Source of the DNA: Pseudomonas siliginis
GTDB lineage: Bacteria > Pseudomonadota > Gammaproteobacteria > Pseudomonadales > Pseudomonadaceae
NCBI RefSeq assembly: GCF_019145195.1
Contig: NZ_JAHSTW010000009.1
Location: forward strand, 248,001 to 312,000
DNA: 64,000 nt
Direction: 5' to 3'
Of the stretch, positions 41,847 to 50,974 are shown piece after piece. The stretch's first letter is position 1. Each line of letters begins with the position of its first letter. Position numbers and translations under genes: made by a program. The notes below the pieces were generated by a model that saw only the letters and a list, made by a program, of their open reading frames with translations, searched no databases and had not been told where the DNA came from.

Positions 41847-42380
41847 TTACTGACTGACTGTCAGTTTGCCGACCATGCCGGCCTGATAATGCCCGGGGAT
41901 ATTGCAGGCAAACTCGAGCACCGTGGCCTTGCTGAAGGTCCAGGTCAACTCGGCGGTTTTGCCCGGCTCGACCAGCACGCTGTTGGGGTCGTCATGCTGC
42001 ATGCCATGCCCCATCGCCGCGTGATCCATACCCGCCATATCGTGGGACATTTCTTTCATAGCGGTAGGCGTGAGCATGCCGCTTTGCTGCATCTGCAACA
42101 TTTCCTGCTGGTGACTGGCATGCATCGCCGCATCACCGAGGTTGAATTCGTGCAGTAACTGGCCTTTATTCACCAGCACAAAGCGAATGGTCTCACCGGC
42201 CTTGACCTGTATGGCTTTCGGGTCGAAGTTCATGTCGCCCATGACGATTTCGATAGTCCGCGTGGCCTGGCTCGCCGCTGCCGGCTGGCCGAAGGCGAAG
42301 GTGTGCACCGGTGTCGCCCAGGCTGGCGTACTCAATGCCAGCAGACAGGCGGCTATTTTCAGGGAGGTGCGCAAAAACAT
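41847..42380 (-). CDS. Periplasmic cupredoxin, copper-responsive
   Basis: The 177-aa exported protein has a signal peptide ending AWA and a plastocyanin-like fold: GDMNFDPKAIQVKAGETIRFVLVNKGQLLHEFNLGD supplies the first His ligand, and VLEFACNIPGHYQAGMVGKLTV supplies Cys, His and Met of a type 1 site. A Met/His-rich insert (MKEMSHDMAGMDHAAMGHGMQHDD) adds further copper-binding capacity. The P. aeruginosa counterpart (PA2807) is under CopR control; a CopR box lies in the divergent region to copR. Confidence 0.9.
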   Translation of the reverse strand: MFLRTSLKIAACLLALSTPAWATPVHTFAFGQPAAASQATRTIEIVMGDMNFDPKAIQVKAGETIRFVLVNKGQLLHEFNLGDAAMHASHQQEMLQMQQSGMLTPTAMKEMSHDMAGMDHAAMGHGMQHDDPNSVLVEPGKTAELTWTFSKATVLEFACNIPGHYQAGMVGKLTVSQ

Positions 42381-42457
42381 GGTCGTACTCCAACAAGAGA
42401 AGGTTCAGCCTGTGGGAAACTCTAGCCACCCAGGGCTGGCATCGACCTGACAGGCAG

Positions 42458-42473
42458 ATTACAACTTTGTCAG
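42458..42473. promoter_or_regulatory. CopR box between cupredoxin and copRS
   Basis: ATTAC-AACTT-TGTCAG is the exact reverse complement pattern of the P. aeruginosa CopR consensus CTGACA-N5-GTAAT as I remember it, and it also fits the TGACAA-N2-TTGTCA CusR/CopR palindrome with one mismatch. It lies 78 bases upstream of the cupredoxin start and 74 bases upstream of copR. Confidence 0.75.
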
Positions 42474-42546
42474 CTTGGCGCTTATCGCCGGATCTCACGG
42501 TATAACGCCTTCGCCCTTTTTCATCCCGAACCAGCCCGAGTCGCCC

Positions 42547-43227
42547 ATGAAACTGTTGATCGTCGAAGACCAAGCGAAAACCGGCCAGTACCTGCGTCAG
42601 GGCTTGACCGAGGCCGGATTCAATACCGAGCTGGTGGCCGACGGCATCAGCGGCCAGCAATTGGCCTTGAGCGGTGACTACGCGCTGTTGATCCTCGATG
42701 TAATGCTGCCCGGGCGCAGTGGCTGGCAGATTCTGCAAGCGGTGCGCAGCGCTGGCCTCGACACGCCGGTACTGTTTCTCACCGCCAAAGACGCCGTGGA
42801 GGACAGGGTTCACGGCCTCGAACTGGGCGCGGACGATTATCTGGTCAAGCCATTCGCCTTTTCCGAGCTGCTCGCGCGGGTGCGCAGCCTGTTGCGGCGC
42901 GGCAACGCGATCGCCCAGGAAACCAGCCTGCAACTGGCCGATCTGCGCCTGGATCTGATCCGCCGCCGGGTCGAACGCAGCGGCCAGCGCATCGACCTGA
43001 CCGCCAAGGAATTCGCCCTGCTGGAAATGCTCCTGCGCCGTCAGGGTGAAGTCCTGCCCAAATCGCTGATCGCCTCGCAGGTTTGGGACATGAATTTCGA
43101 CAGCGACACCAACGTCATCGAAGTGGCGATCCGCCGCTTGCGCCTTAAGATCGACGATGACTTCCCCAACAAGTTGATCCACACCGTGCGCGGCATGGGT
43201 TACGTGCTCGAAGAGCGTTCGCTGTGA
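42547..43227 (+). CDS. copR: Copper response regulator CopR
   Basis: CopR is an OmpR-family regulator of copper-resistance genes. The 226-aa protein has a receiver domain (MKLLIVEDQAKTGQYLRQGL, phospho-acceptor Asp in LLILDVMLPGRSGW, FLTAKD, YLVKPFAFSELLARV) and a C-terminal winged helix (IDLTAKEFALLEMLLRRQGEVLPKSLI, IRRLRLKIDDDFPNKLIHTVRGMGYVLEE). Its stop overlaps the copS start (TGATG). The targets probably include the copABCD operon 40 kb away and the divergent cupredoxin gene. Confidence 0.95.
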   Translation: MKLLIVEDQAKTGQYLRQGLTEAGFNTELVADGISGQQLALSGDYALLILDVMLPGRSGWQILQAVRSAGLDTPVLFLTAKDAVEDRVHGLELGADDYLVKPFAFSELLARVRSLLRRGNAIAQETSLQLADLRLDLIRRRVERSGQRIDLTAKEFALLEMLLRRQGEVLPKSLIASQVWDMNFDSDTNVIEVAIRRLRLKIDDDFPNKLIHTVRGMGYVLEERSL

Positions 43228-44576
43228 TGCGTAGCCTGTCCTTGAGCACGCGCCTGGCGCTGTTGTTTGCCGCCTGCACTGCGGTGGTCTCGCTGTTCGC
43301 CGGGGTGCTGTTCGACCGCGCCAGCGAGGCGCACTTCATCGAGCTTGACCAGCAACAACTGGAGACGAAACTGATCGGCCTGCGCCGCGCCTTGCAGGAT
43401 CTCCAACCTGCCCAGCGCGAGGCGCGGCTGGCCGATGAACTCAGCCGTCAGGCGGATCTGTCGTTGCGCATTACCAGTGGCGACGGTCAGCACTGGTATG
43501 ACAGCTCGGTGCAGATTCCGAAGAATCTGCCCCTGCAAACCGGCCTGTCTACCATCAGCCATGACGGCACCGATTACCGCGTGCTGCGCGCCCCGCTCTA
43601 CCCGGACACAGCGGATTCGCCACAACTGACGCTGCTGCTGGACATCACCCATCACCAGCATTTTCTTACGCGCATGCAGCATCTGATCTGGCTGACCGTC
43701 GGCCTGTCGGCGCTGGCCACTGCCGTGCTCGGGGCCTGGGCCGCGCGCAGCGGTCTGCGCCCGTTGCGACGGATGAGCGCAGTGGCCCGTGGGATTTCTG
43801 CGCAATCGCTGAATGCCCGACTGCCTGAGGAGAAGATGCCGCCAGAGCTTGCGGAAATGGCCTACAGCTTCAACGCCATGCTCGCACGCCTCGACGATTC
43901 GTTTCAGCGCCTCTCGGCATTCTCCGCCGACATCGCCCATGAACTGCGCACACCGTTGTCGAATCTGCTGACCCACACACAGGTCACCCTCACTCGCCCA
44001 CGCGCACTGGAGGATTACCGCGAAGCGCTGCACAGCAACCTCGAAGAACTGCAATGGATGGCGCAACTGGTCAACGACATGCTCTACCTGGCCAAGGCTG
44101 ACCACGGCTTGCTGATGCCCAAGCGCGAACCACTGGAGCTGGCGGATGAGGCCGACATGCTGCTGGAGTTTTTTGCGCCATTGGCGGAAGACGCCGGCGT
44201 GAGTTTGAGCCGTGAAGGCGAGGCGCGAATCGAAGGTGATCGCGGCATGTTGCGCCGGGCCTTGTCGAATCTGCTGGATAACGCACTGCGGTTTACCCCG
44301 ACCGAGGGTTATGTGCGCTTGAGCATCGTCGACGAGGGGGAGATCGTGCGCGTCTGCGTCGAGAACAGTGGCGAGGGTATTTCCGCGCAATTACTGCCAC
44401 GTCTGTTCGACCGCTTCTATCGAGCGGATCCGGCGCGGCAGGAAGGCAGCAGTGAGCATGCGGGGTTGGGGCTGGCGATTACTCAGTCGATCGTGCGGGC
44501 GCATGGTGGGACGATTCATTGCGAATCGGAGGTGGGGTTTACGCGGTTTGTGATCCAGTTACCGAAGCAGAACTGA
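43227..44576 (+). CDS. copS: Copper sensor histidine kinase CopS
   Basis: The 449-aa heavy-metal sensor kinase has a first membrane span (LALLFAACTAVVSLFAGVLF), a periplasmic sensor of about 130 residues, a second span (LIWLTVGLSALATAVLGAWAA), HAMP, the phospho-acceptor His in FSADIAHELRTPLSNLLTHTQV, and the ATPase boxes NLLDNALRFTP, and GLGLAITQSIVRAHGG. In P. aeruginosa CopS senses periplasmic copper. ATG 43227 overlaps the copR stop by one base; a GTG at 43224 would add a residue. Confidence 0.95.
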   Translation: MRSLSLSTRLALLFAACTAVVSLFAGVLFDRASEAHFIELDQQQLETKLIGLRRALQDLQPAQREARLADELSRQADLSLRITSGDGQHWYDSSVQIPKNLPLQTGLSTISHDGTDYRVLRAPLYPDTADSPQLTLLLDITHHQHFLTRMQHLIWLTVGLSALATAVLGAWAARSGLRPLRRMSAVARGISAQSLNARLPEEKMPPELAEMAYSFNAMLARLDDSFQRLSAFSADIAHELRTPLSNLLTHTQVTLTRPRALEDYREALHSNLEELQWMAQLVNDMLYLAKADHGLLMPKREPLELADEADMLLEFFAPLAEDAGVSLSREGEARIEGDRGMLRRALSNLLDNALRFTPTEGYVRLSIVDEGEIVRVCVENSGEGISAQLLPRLFDRFYRADPARQEGSSEHAGLGLAITQSIVRAHGGTIHCESEVGFTRFVIQLPKQN

Positions 44577-44594
44577 GGCCAGCAGGTCCGGCCC

Positions 44595-44664
44595 CTTCGC
44601 GAGCAGGCTCGCTCCCACAGGGAAATGCATTCCAACCGTGGGAGCGAGCCTGCTCGCGAAGGCG
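44595..44664. repeat. REP doublet (REPIN)
   Basis: Inverted pair of CTTCGCGAGCAGGCTCGCTCCCACA elements between the convergent copS and lolE genes. Confidence 0.92.
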
Positions 44665-44673
44665 GTCTAAAGG

Positions 44674-45918
44674 TTACGAGTATCTCAGCGCATGCGCCGG
44701 TTCGATCTTCGCCGCCCGCCACGCCGGATACACCGTCGCCAGAAAGCTCAGAATGAACCCCGCCGAGCAGATCAACAGCACATCTCCACCCTGCAGTTCC
44801 GAGGGCAGGTTGCTGACGAAATACACATCCGAACTGAAGATATGCTGACCGGTCACACGCTCGACCCAGCCGACCAGTTCGCTGACATTGAGCGCCGCAA
44901 TCACGCCCAGCACGCCGCCAATAATGGTGCCGACAATACCGATCACCGTGCCCTGGACCATGAAGATCGCCATGATCTGTCGCGGTGTGGCGCCGATCGT
45001 GCGCAGGATCGCGATGTCGGCGCCCTTGTCGTTCACCACCATGATCAGCGTCGCGATGATGTTGAACGCCGCCACCGCGACGATCATTAGCAAAAGCAGG
45101 CCGATCATGGTTTTTTCCATCTTCATCGCGCTGAACAGGCTGCCCTGGGTGTGGGTCCAGTCGTCAGCCTTGAAGTCAGCGCCGAGGCCACCGGCAATGT
45201 CTGCAGACACCTTCGGCGCAGCGTACAGATCCTTGACCGCCAGCCGCACGCTCTGCACCTGATTCGGCTGCCAGTGCTGCATGGTCGCGGCATCGGCGAC
45301 GTGGATCAGGCCCATCGAACCGTCCAGCTCGGCGCCGACCTTGAACACGCCAACCACATTCAGGCGCTGCATGCGCGGGGTGATACCGCCCGGCGCGGTG
45401 CTGACTTCCGGAACGATCAAGGTGATCTTGTCGCCGACATTGAGGCGGAAACGCCGCGCGGTGATTTCACCGATCACCACACCGAATTCGCCCGGCTTCA
45501 AGGCATCCAGACGACCCTGGACGATGTGCTGGGCAACGATCGACACCTTGCCTTCCTGGGCCGGATCAACGCCGCTGATCTGAATCGGCTGCATCGAACC
45601 CTTGTAGGAAAGCATGCCTTCCATCTCGGTGAACGGCACGGCGGCCGTCACTTCGGGATTTTTCATCGCAGCGGCGGCCACTGGCTGCCAGTCGTCGATC
45701 GGTTTGACGCCAACGATGGTCGCATGGGGCACCATGCCGAGGATGCGCGAGCTCATTTCGCGCTGGAAGCCGTTCATCACCGACAGCACCACGATCATCG
45801 CCAGCACGCCGAGGGCGAGGCCGATCATCGAGGTCATCGAAATGAACGAAACAAAGCGATTGCGGCGCTTGGCGCGGGTATAGCGCGTGCCGATAAAGAT
45901 CGATAACGGTCTGAACAT
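44674..45918 (-). CDS. lolE: Lipoprotein-releasing ABC transporter permease LolE
   Basis: This inner-membrane permease is part of the LolCDE complex that releases outer-membrane lipoproteins to LolA. The 414-aa protein has an N-terminal span (MTSMIGLALGVLAMIVVLSVMNGF), a long periplasmic domain, and three C-terminal spans (MIGLLLLMIVAVAAFNIIATLIMVVNDKGADIAILRTIGA, MVQGTVIGIVGTIIGGVLGV, LICSAGFILSFLATVYPAWRAA). It is third in the order lolC-lolD-lolE, as in E. coli; which permease is C and which E is by position. ATG 45918 is preferred to GTG 45930. Confidence 0.85.
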   Translation of the reverse strand: MFRPLSIFIGTRYTRAKRRNRFVSFISMTSMIGLALGVLAMIVVLSVMNGFQREMSSRILGMVPHATIVGVKPIDDWQPVAAAAMKNPEVTAAVPFTEMEGMLSYKGSMQPIQISGVDPAQEGKVSIVAQHIVQGRLDALKPGEFGVVIGEITARRFRLNVGDKITLIVPEVSTAPGGITPRMQRLNVVGVFKVGAELDGSMGLIHVADAATMQHWQPNQVQSVRLAVKDLYAAPKVSADIAGGLGADFKADDWTHTQGSLFSAMKMEKTMIGLLLLMIVAVAAFNIIATLIMVVNDKGADIAILRTIGATPRQIMAIFMVQGTVIGIVGTIIGGVLGVIAALNVSELVGWVERVTGQHIFSSDVYFVSNLPSELQGGDVLLICSAGFILSFLATVYPAWRAAKIEPAHALRYS

Positions 45919-45941
45919 TCGCTGGGGCACCGTATAGAAAT

Positions 45942-45975
45942 AAAAGACCCGGCGCCGTTACGGGCGCCGGGTTTC
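45942..45975 (-). terminator. Hairpin between lolD and lolE
   Basis: ACCCGGCGCC and GGCGCCGGGT form a perfect 10-bp stem around GTTACG; on the minus strand it is followed by CTTTTA. It could attenuate transcription into lolE or stabilise the lolCD message. Confidence 0.65.
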
Positions 45976-45981
45976 AGCCAG

Positions 45982-46680
45982 TCAGATGGGGGTCAGGCAA
46001 CCTTCCTGCAACTGCAGGACGCGGTCCATCTGGCGAGCCAGGTTCATGTCGTGCGTCACCACCAGGAACGCCGTGCGCATCGAAGTGCTCAGCTCCAGCA
46101 TCAGATCCTGAATGCCTTCGGCGGTGTGCAGGTCGAGGTTACCGGTTGGCTCATCGAGCATCACCAGCCCCGGATTGTTGACCAGAGCACGGGCGATGGC
46201 CACGCGCTGACGTTCGCCGCCGGACAGCTCGGCCGGTTTGTGTTCCAGACGATGGCCCAGACCGACGCGCTCCAGCAATGCCGTGGCACGCTGGCGCGCC
46301 TCCGGGATGGCGGTCTTGCCGATCAACAGCGGCATGCAGACGTTTTCCAGCGCGGTGAATTCCGGCAGCAGGTGGTGAAACTGGTAAACGAAACCAAGCG
46401 CGCGATTGCGCAGCAGGCCCCGCTTCTTCTCGCTCAACGCCGACAGTTCTTCACCGTCGAGCCAGACGCTGCCCTTGCTCGGCGTATCGAGGCCGCCGAG
46501 CAGGTTGAGCAAGGTACTTTTGCCGGAACCGGATTTGCCCACGATCGCTACACGTTCGCCCGGGTGCAACTCCAGTTGCAGGCCGGCCAGCACTTGTACC
46601 GACTCCGGACCCTCCTCGTAGGATTTGCCCAGGTTACGGCAGCTCAGAATTGCTTGTTCACTCATGCCCGACTCACTCAT
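45982..46680 (-). CDS. lolD: Lipoprotein-releasing ABC transporter ATPase LolD
   Basis: LolD powers lipoprotein release. The 232-aa ATPase has Walker A GKSGSGKSTL, Q-loop VYQFHHLLPEF, the LolD-type LSGGERQRVAIARAL signature, Walker B LVMLDEPTGNLD and switch His in VVTHD. The ATG at 46680 overlaps the lolC stop codon; a second ATG at 46665 is also possible. Confidence 0.95.
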   Translation of the reverse strand: MSESGMSEQAILSCRNLGKSYEEGPESVQVLAGLQLELHPGERVAIVGKSGSGKSTLLNLLGGLDTPSKGSVWLDGEELSALSEKKRGLLRNRALGFVYQFHHLLPEFTALENVCMPLLIGKTAIPEARQRATALLERVGLGHRLEHKPAELSGGERQRVAIARALVNNPGLVMLDEPTGNLDLHTAEGIQDLMLELSTSMRTAFLVVTHDMNLARQMDRVLQLQEGCLTPI

Positions 46681-47923
46681 AACGTAACGCCTCCGCCGGC
46701 TGGGTGCGCGCGGCACGCCAGGCGGGATACAGGGTGGCGAGGAAACTCAGGACCAACGCAGCGGCGCAGACCATGACGACGTCCTGGCTCTGTACCTGCG
46801 AAGGAAGATAATCAATGAAATACACGTCAGCATTAAGGAACTTGTGGCCGATCAGCCCTTCGAGCGCCGAAATGGCCGCACTGACATTCAGTGCCGCGAG
46901 GATCCCGACCACCGCGCCGATGGCCGTGCCGACCACGCCGATCACCGTGCCCTGAACCATGAACGTGCGCATGATCGTGCCCGGAGTGGCGCCGAGGGTG
47001 CGCAGAATGGCGATGTCGCCCTTCTTGTCGTTCACCACCATCACCAGCGTGGAAATGATGTTGAACGCGGCAACGGCAACGATCAGCAGCAACAGCAGAC
47101 CGATCATGGCTTTTTCCATGCGGATCGCTTGATACAGGTTGCCGTGGGTGCGCGTCCAGTCGCGGGCGTAGTAACGATCTTCGCCGAGCTGCTGGGCGAT
47201 GTTCCACGCCTCGCGCGGGGCTTGGAACAGGTCGTCGAACTTCAGCCGCAGGCCCTGCACCTGATCGGCTTTCCAGCGGTGCATTTTCGCCAGATCCTGC
47301 AGATTGGTCACGCCGAGGTAGCCGTCGAGCTCACCGGCGCCGACATGGAAAATGCCGACCACGGTGAAGCGCTTCATGCGCGGGAACATCCCGGCCGGGG
47401 TCACGCTGACCTCCGGTGCGACGAAGGTGACCTTGTCACCGATGCCGACGCCGAGCTTGGTCGCCGCCTTGTCGCCGATGACGATGCCGAAGCTGCCGGG
47501 CGTCAGGTCGTCGAGTTTGCCCTGCTTCATGAAGTTGTCGATGATCGACACATTGCGCTCGAGCGCAGGATCAATGGCATTGAGCAACACCTTGGAAACC
47601 TGACCGTTGTTGGTCAGCAGGCCCTGCATCTGGGTAAACGGCGCCACCGCCGTCACCTGCCGGTTCTGCTTGACCTTGTCGGCCAGGCTCTGCCAGTCAT
47701 TGATCGGCTCGCCGGTCTCGAGAGTGGCGTGGGGCACCATGCCCAGCACGCGGGTGCGCATCTCATGATCGAAGCCGTTCATCACCGACAGCACGACGAT
47801 CATCACGACCACGCCAAGGGCGAGCCCGATCATCGAAGTCAGGGAAATGAATGACACAAAATGATTGCGACGCTTTGCACGGGTATAACGCGTGCCGATA
47901 AATACGAAGAGAGGTCTGAACAT
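46673..47923 (-). CDS. lolC: Lipoprotein-releasing ABC transporter permease LolC
   Basis: This 416-aa permease is a close paralogue of the third gene: both start MFRPL-FIGTRYTRAKRRN-FVSFIS and end in FLATLYPAWRAA-QPAEALRYE-type sequence. It has four membrane spans, with a large periplasmic domain between the first and second. It overlaps lolD by 8 bases. Its promoter probably lies in the 94-base gap to the divergent PilZ gene. Confidence 0.85.
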   Translation of the reverse strand: MFRPLFVFIGTRYTRAKRRNHFVSFISLTSMIGLALGVVVMIVVLSVMNGFDHEMRTRVLGMVPHATLETGEPINDWQSLADKVKQNRQVTAVAPFTQMQGLLTNNGQVSKVLLNAIDPALERNVSIIDNFMKQGKLDDLTPGSFGIVIGDKAATKLGVGIGDKVTFVAPEVSVTPAGMFPRMKRFTVVGIFHVGAGELDGYLGVTNLQDLAKMHRWKADQVQGLRLKFDDLFQAPREAWNIAQQLGEDRYYARDWTRTHGNLYQAIRMEKAMIGLLLLLIVAVAAFNIISTLVMVVNDKKGDIAILRTLGATPGTIMRTFMVQGTVIGVVGTAIGAVVGILAALNVSAAISALEGLIGHKFLNADVYFIDYLPSQVQSQDVVMVCAAALVLSFLATLYPAWRAARTQPAEALRYE

Positions 47924-48017
47924 GTCGGGGCTTGTTCGGAGGGAAAAGGAACGTCCTTGTGGCGGGGGTCGAAAACCAGCTTTACACTCAGACCACCGCC
48001 GCTACCATGGGTTCGCC

Positions 48018-48599
48018 ATGTCGACATTAGATGAAGAAGATCGCCGCGAATACTACCGTATCGAGGACACGATCGCACTGGAAATTCGGCCCCTGTCCGC
48101 TCCCGAAGCCGCAGGCCAGGAAGTGTTGCAGGATGCTTCCCCACTCTTCAACCTGCTCAGCGAACTGCACCTGAGCGAATTCGAGTCGCAGCACCTGCTG
48201 CGACAGATCAGCGAGCGCGACCGCGCCATCGCCGCGTTCCTCAAATCGCAGAACAAACGCATCGACCTGCTCAGCCAGGTAATCGCCCTGACGGTGCTCG
48301 GACACATCGGCGAGCCGCAGCCGGTGATCATCTCCGAGGGCGGGATCGACTTTCAGCACCCGACCCCGATTGCCACCGGCGCACACCTGTCGGTGAAACT
48401 GGTACTGATGCCGCAGGCGCTTGGCCTGCTGCTGCGTGCCCGGGTCACCCATTGCGATCCCAAGGGCGATGGCTATGACGTCGGCACCGAGTTCGAGCGC
48501 CCGACCGATGCCCAGCGCCAATTGCTCGCGCGCTACATTTTGCAGAAGCAGGCTCAGGAACGCCGTCTGGCCCGCGAACAGAACGAATCTGGCATTTAA
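48018..48599 (+). CDS. PilZ-domain protein (atypical)
   Basis: The 193-aa protein begins STLDEEDRREYYRIEDTIALEIRPL, with the RxxxR c-di-GMP-binding arginines (REYYR). The second PilZ motif appears at VIISEGGIDFQHPTPIATGAHLSVKLVL, where the usual Asp/Asn before x-Ser is Ile, so ligand binding may be weakened. About 90 helical residues separate the two, longer than in a minimal PilZ domain. The same protein adjoins lolCDE in P. aeruginosa (PA2989). It is followed by the phosphodiesterase gene after 14 bases. Confidence 0.82.
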   Translation: MSTLDEEDRREYYRIEDTIALEIRPLSAPEAAGQEVLQDASPLFNLLSELHLSEFESQHLLRQISERDRAIAAFLKSQNKRIDLLSQVIALTVLGHIGEPQPVIISEGGIDFQHPTPIATGAHLSVKLVLMPQALGLLLRARVTHCDPKGDGYDVGTEFERPTDAQRQLLARYILQKQAQERRLAREQNESGI

Positions 48600-48613
48600 C
48601 TTAAGGAAGCACC

Positions 48614-49336
48614 GTGACCCTCATCTACGGCCACCGCGGCGCCAAGGGCGAAGCACCGGAAAACACCCTGAGCAGCTTTCAGGAATGCCTCAAGCACGGC
48701 GTGCGCCGCTGCGAACTGGATCTGCACCTGTCCAAGGACGGCGAGCTGATGGTCATCCATGACCCGACCCTCAAGCGCACCACCGACCGTCGCGGCAAAG
48801 TCGTCGAGCACACCGCCGCCGAACTGGTGACCTACGACGCACGCAAGGGCGGCCCGGGCTGGATCAAGCCGTGCCCGATTCCAACGCTGGAAGAGTTGTT
48901 CGAGCAATGTGATTTCGAGCACTGGCAACTGGAAGTCAAAAGCGCTTCACGCACCCGCGCGGCGACTACCGTGCTGGCGATTCGGGAAATGGCTCAACGG
49001 CATGGCCTGCTCGACAAGGTGACGATCACCTCGAGCTCACGGGAAGTCTTGAAGGCAGCGCTGGACCTGGTACCGGACGTATCCCGTGGCCTGGTGGCCG
49101 AATACGCCTGGCTCGATCCGCTGAAGGTGGCGGCCAGCTACGGTTGCGAAATTCTCGCGTTGAACTGGACGCTGTGTACGCCGGAACGCCTGCAGAAGGC
49201 GCAGCGTCAGGGCCTGCATGTGTCGGTGTGGACCGTCAACGAGCCTGCACTGATGCGCAGACTCGCCGACTTCGGCGTTGACAGCCTGATTACAGACTTT
49301 CCCGGTTTGGCCACTGCCACCCTTGAGAATTGCTGA
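48614..49336 (+). CDS. ugpQ: Glycerophosphodiester phosphodiesterase (UgpQ type)
   Basis: The enzyme hydrolyses glycerophosphodiesters to glycerol-3-phosphate. The 240-aa cytoplasmic form has IYGHRGAKGEAPENTLSSFQ (catalytic His and metal-binding Glu), ELDLHLSKDGELMVIHDPTLKRTTD (second catalytic His), IPTLEELFE, LEVKS, and VSVWTVNEPALMRRLADFGVDSLITDFP. Start is GTG with AAGGAAG upstream. No signal peptide, so the cytoplasmic UgpQ rather than the periplasmic GlpQ. Confidence 0.92.
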   Translation: MTLIYGHRGAKGEAPENTLSSFQECLKHGVRRCELDLHLSKDGELMVIHDPTLKRTTDRRGKVVEHTAAELVTYDARKGGPGWIKPCPIPTLEELFEQCDFEHWQLEVKSASRTRAATTVLAIREMAQRHGLLDKVTITSSSREVLKAALDLVPDVSRGLVAEYAWLDPLKVAASYGCEILALNWTLCTPERLQKAQRQGLHVSVWTVNEPALMRRLADFGVDSLITDFPGLATATLENC

Positions 49337-49378
49337 AATCGGTCTCCCCGGCCGGCTCAGGCCACCGGCCGGAGCCCG

Positions 49379-50773
49379 TCAAAAAAGCCGGTTGAGGCCG
49401 TCGTACGCCGCTACCCGATAGGCTTCGGCCATGGTCGGGTAGTTGAACGTGGTGTTGACGAAATACTTCAGGGTGTTCAGCTCGCCCGGCTGGTTCATGA
49501 TCGCCTGACCGATGTGCACGATCTCCGACGCCTGATAACCGAAGCAATGCACGCCGAGCACTTCCAGCGTTTCGCGGTGGAAGAGGATCTTCAGCATGCC
49601 TTGCGGCTCACCGGCAATCTGCGCCCGCGCCATGCTCTTGAAGAAGGCCTTGCCGACTTCGTACGGCACTTTCGCCTGGGTCAGCTCCTGCTCGTTCTTG
49701 CCGATCGAGCTGATCTCCGGAATGGTGTAGATGCCGGTCGGCACGTCATTGACGAAGCGCCAGCTGCCATTGTCGACGATGCTGCCAGCGGCCGAACGAC
49801 CCTGGTCGTGGGCGGCACTGGCCAAGCTTGGCCAGCCGATCACGTCACCGGCGCCGTAGATGTTCTCTATGCAGGTGCGGTAGTTCTGGTCGACCTCGAT
49901 CTGGCCACGGCTGTTGACCTTGACCCCGATGTTTTCCAGACCCAGCGTGTCGGTGTTGCCGGTACGGCCGTTGCACCAGAGCAAGGCGTCGGCCTTGATC
50001 TTCTTGCCGGATTTCAGGTGCAGGATCACGCCGTTGTCCACGCCTTCGACGCGGTCGTACTCTTCGTTGTGACGCACGGTGATGTTGTTGTTGCTGAAGT
50101 GGTAGCTCAGCGCCTGGGAAATTTCCGAGTCAAGGAAGCTCAGCAACTGGCCACGGTTGTCGACCAGTTCGACCAGCACACCCAGACCACTGAAGATCGA
50201 TGCGTATTCGCAACCGATCACACCAGCGCCGTAAACGATCAGTTTGCGCGGGGTGTGACCGAGGCTGAGGATGGTGTCGCTATCGTAGATGCGCGGGTGG
50301 TGGAAATCGATGTCCGCCGGGCGATACGGGCGCGAACCGGTAGCGATGATGATGTGCTTGGCGACCAGTTTTTCGACCACGCCGTTGCCACAGACCACTT
50401 CGATGGTTTGCTCGTCGGCGAAGCTGCCGGTGCCGAAGAACACGTCGACACGATTACGGGCGTAGTAGCCGGTGCGCGATGCGACTTGTTTGGAAATGAC
50501 TTTTTCGGCGCTTTTCAACACGTCCGGGAAGGAGAACCAGCGTGGCTCGCCGATGGCGCGGAACATCGGGTTGGTGTTGAACTGCATGATCTGCCGCACC
50601 GAGTGACGCAGTGCCTTGGACGGGATGGTGCCGAGGTGGGTGCAGTTGCCGCCAACCTGACGACGGCTGTCGACCATCGCGACCTTGCGCCCCGCTTTGG
50701 CGGCGTTCATTGCCGCGCCTTCTCCCGCCGGGCCGGAACCCAGTACCACCACGTCGTAGTTGTAGACAGCCAT
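49379..50773 (-). CDS. sthA: Soluble pyridine nucleotide transhydrogenase SthA
   Basis: SthA moves reducing equivalents from NADPH to NAD+, balancing the Entner-Doudoroff-based metabolism of Pseudomonas. The 464-aa flavoprotein has the FAD-binding VVLGSGPAGEGAAMNAAKAG and GGNCTHLGTIPSKALRH, in which the second redox Cys of related disulfide reductases is replaced, as is normal for SthA. It also has the NAD-binding VYGAGVIGCEYASIF and the C-terminal dimerisation domain (GVHCFGYQASEIVHIGQAIM). AGGAG precedes the ATG. Confidence 0.97.
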   Translation of the reverse strand: MAVYNYDVVVLGSGPAGEGAAMNAAKAGRKVAMVDSRRQVGGNCTHLGTIPSKALRHSVRQIMQFNTNPMFRAIGEPRWFSFPDVLKSAEKVISKQVASRTGYYARNRVDVFFGTGSFADEQTIEVVCGNGVVEKLVAKHIIIATGSRPYRPADIDFHHPRIYDSDTILSLGHTPRKLIVYGAGVIGCEYASIFSGLGVLVELVDNRGQLLSFLDSEISQALSYHFSNNNITVRHNEEYDRVEGVDNGVILHLKSGKKIKADALLWCNGRTGNTDTLGLENIGVKVNSRGQIEVDQNYRTCIENIYGAGDVIGWPSLASAAHDQGRSAAGSIVDNGSWRFVNDVPTGIYTIPEISSIGKNEQELTQAKVPYEVGKAFFKSMARAQIAGEPQGMLKILFHRETLEVLGVHCFGYQASEIVHIGQAIMNQPGELNTLKYFVNTTFNYPTMAEAYRVAAYDGLNRLF

Positions 50774-50974
50774 GCGTACTCCTCAGAACAGGCCGCGGTG
50801 CCAGCAGCACCGGCGGCTAAATCACGCCGAACGGCGGCGCGAAGGAACAATTGGGGGCCAGTGAAGAACCCGGACACAGTCTATAGAAGCGTCAACGCCG
50901 CGCACATTAACCCTTGGTCGCGTCGTAGGCTACTTTTGCCTGCACTACAACGCCAGCTTTCGTCTTGTCTTCAG

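Noticed and set aside
49345..49375. GC-rich hairpin CCGGCCGG/CCGGCCGG between ugpQ and sthA
   Set aside because: A stable stem but no T-run on either strand, so not called as a Rho-independent terminator.
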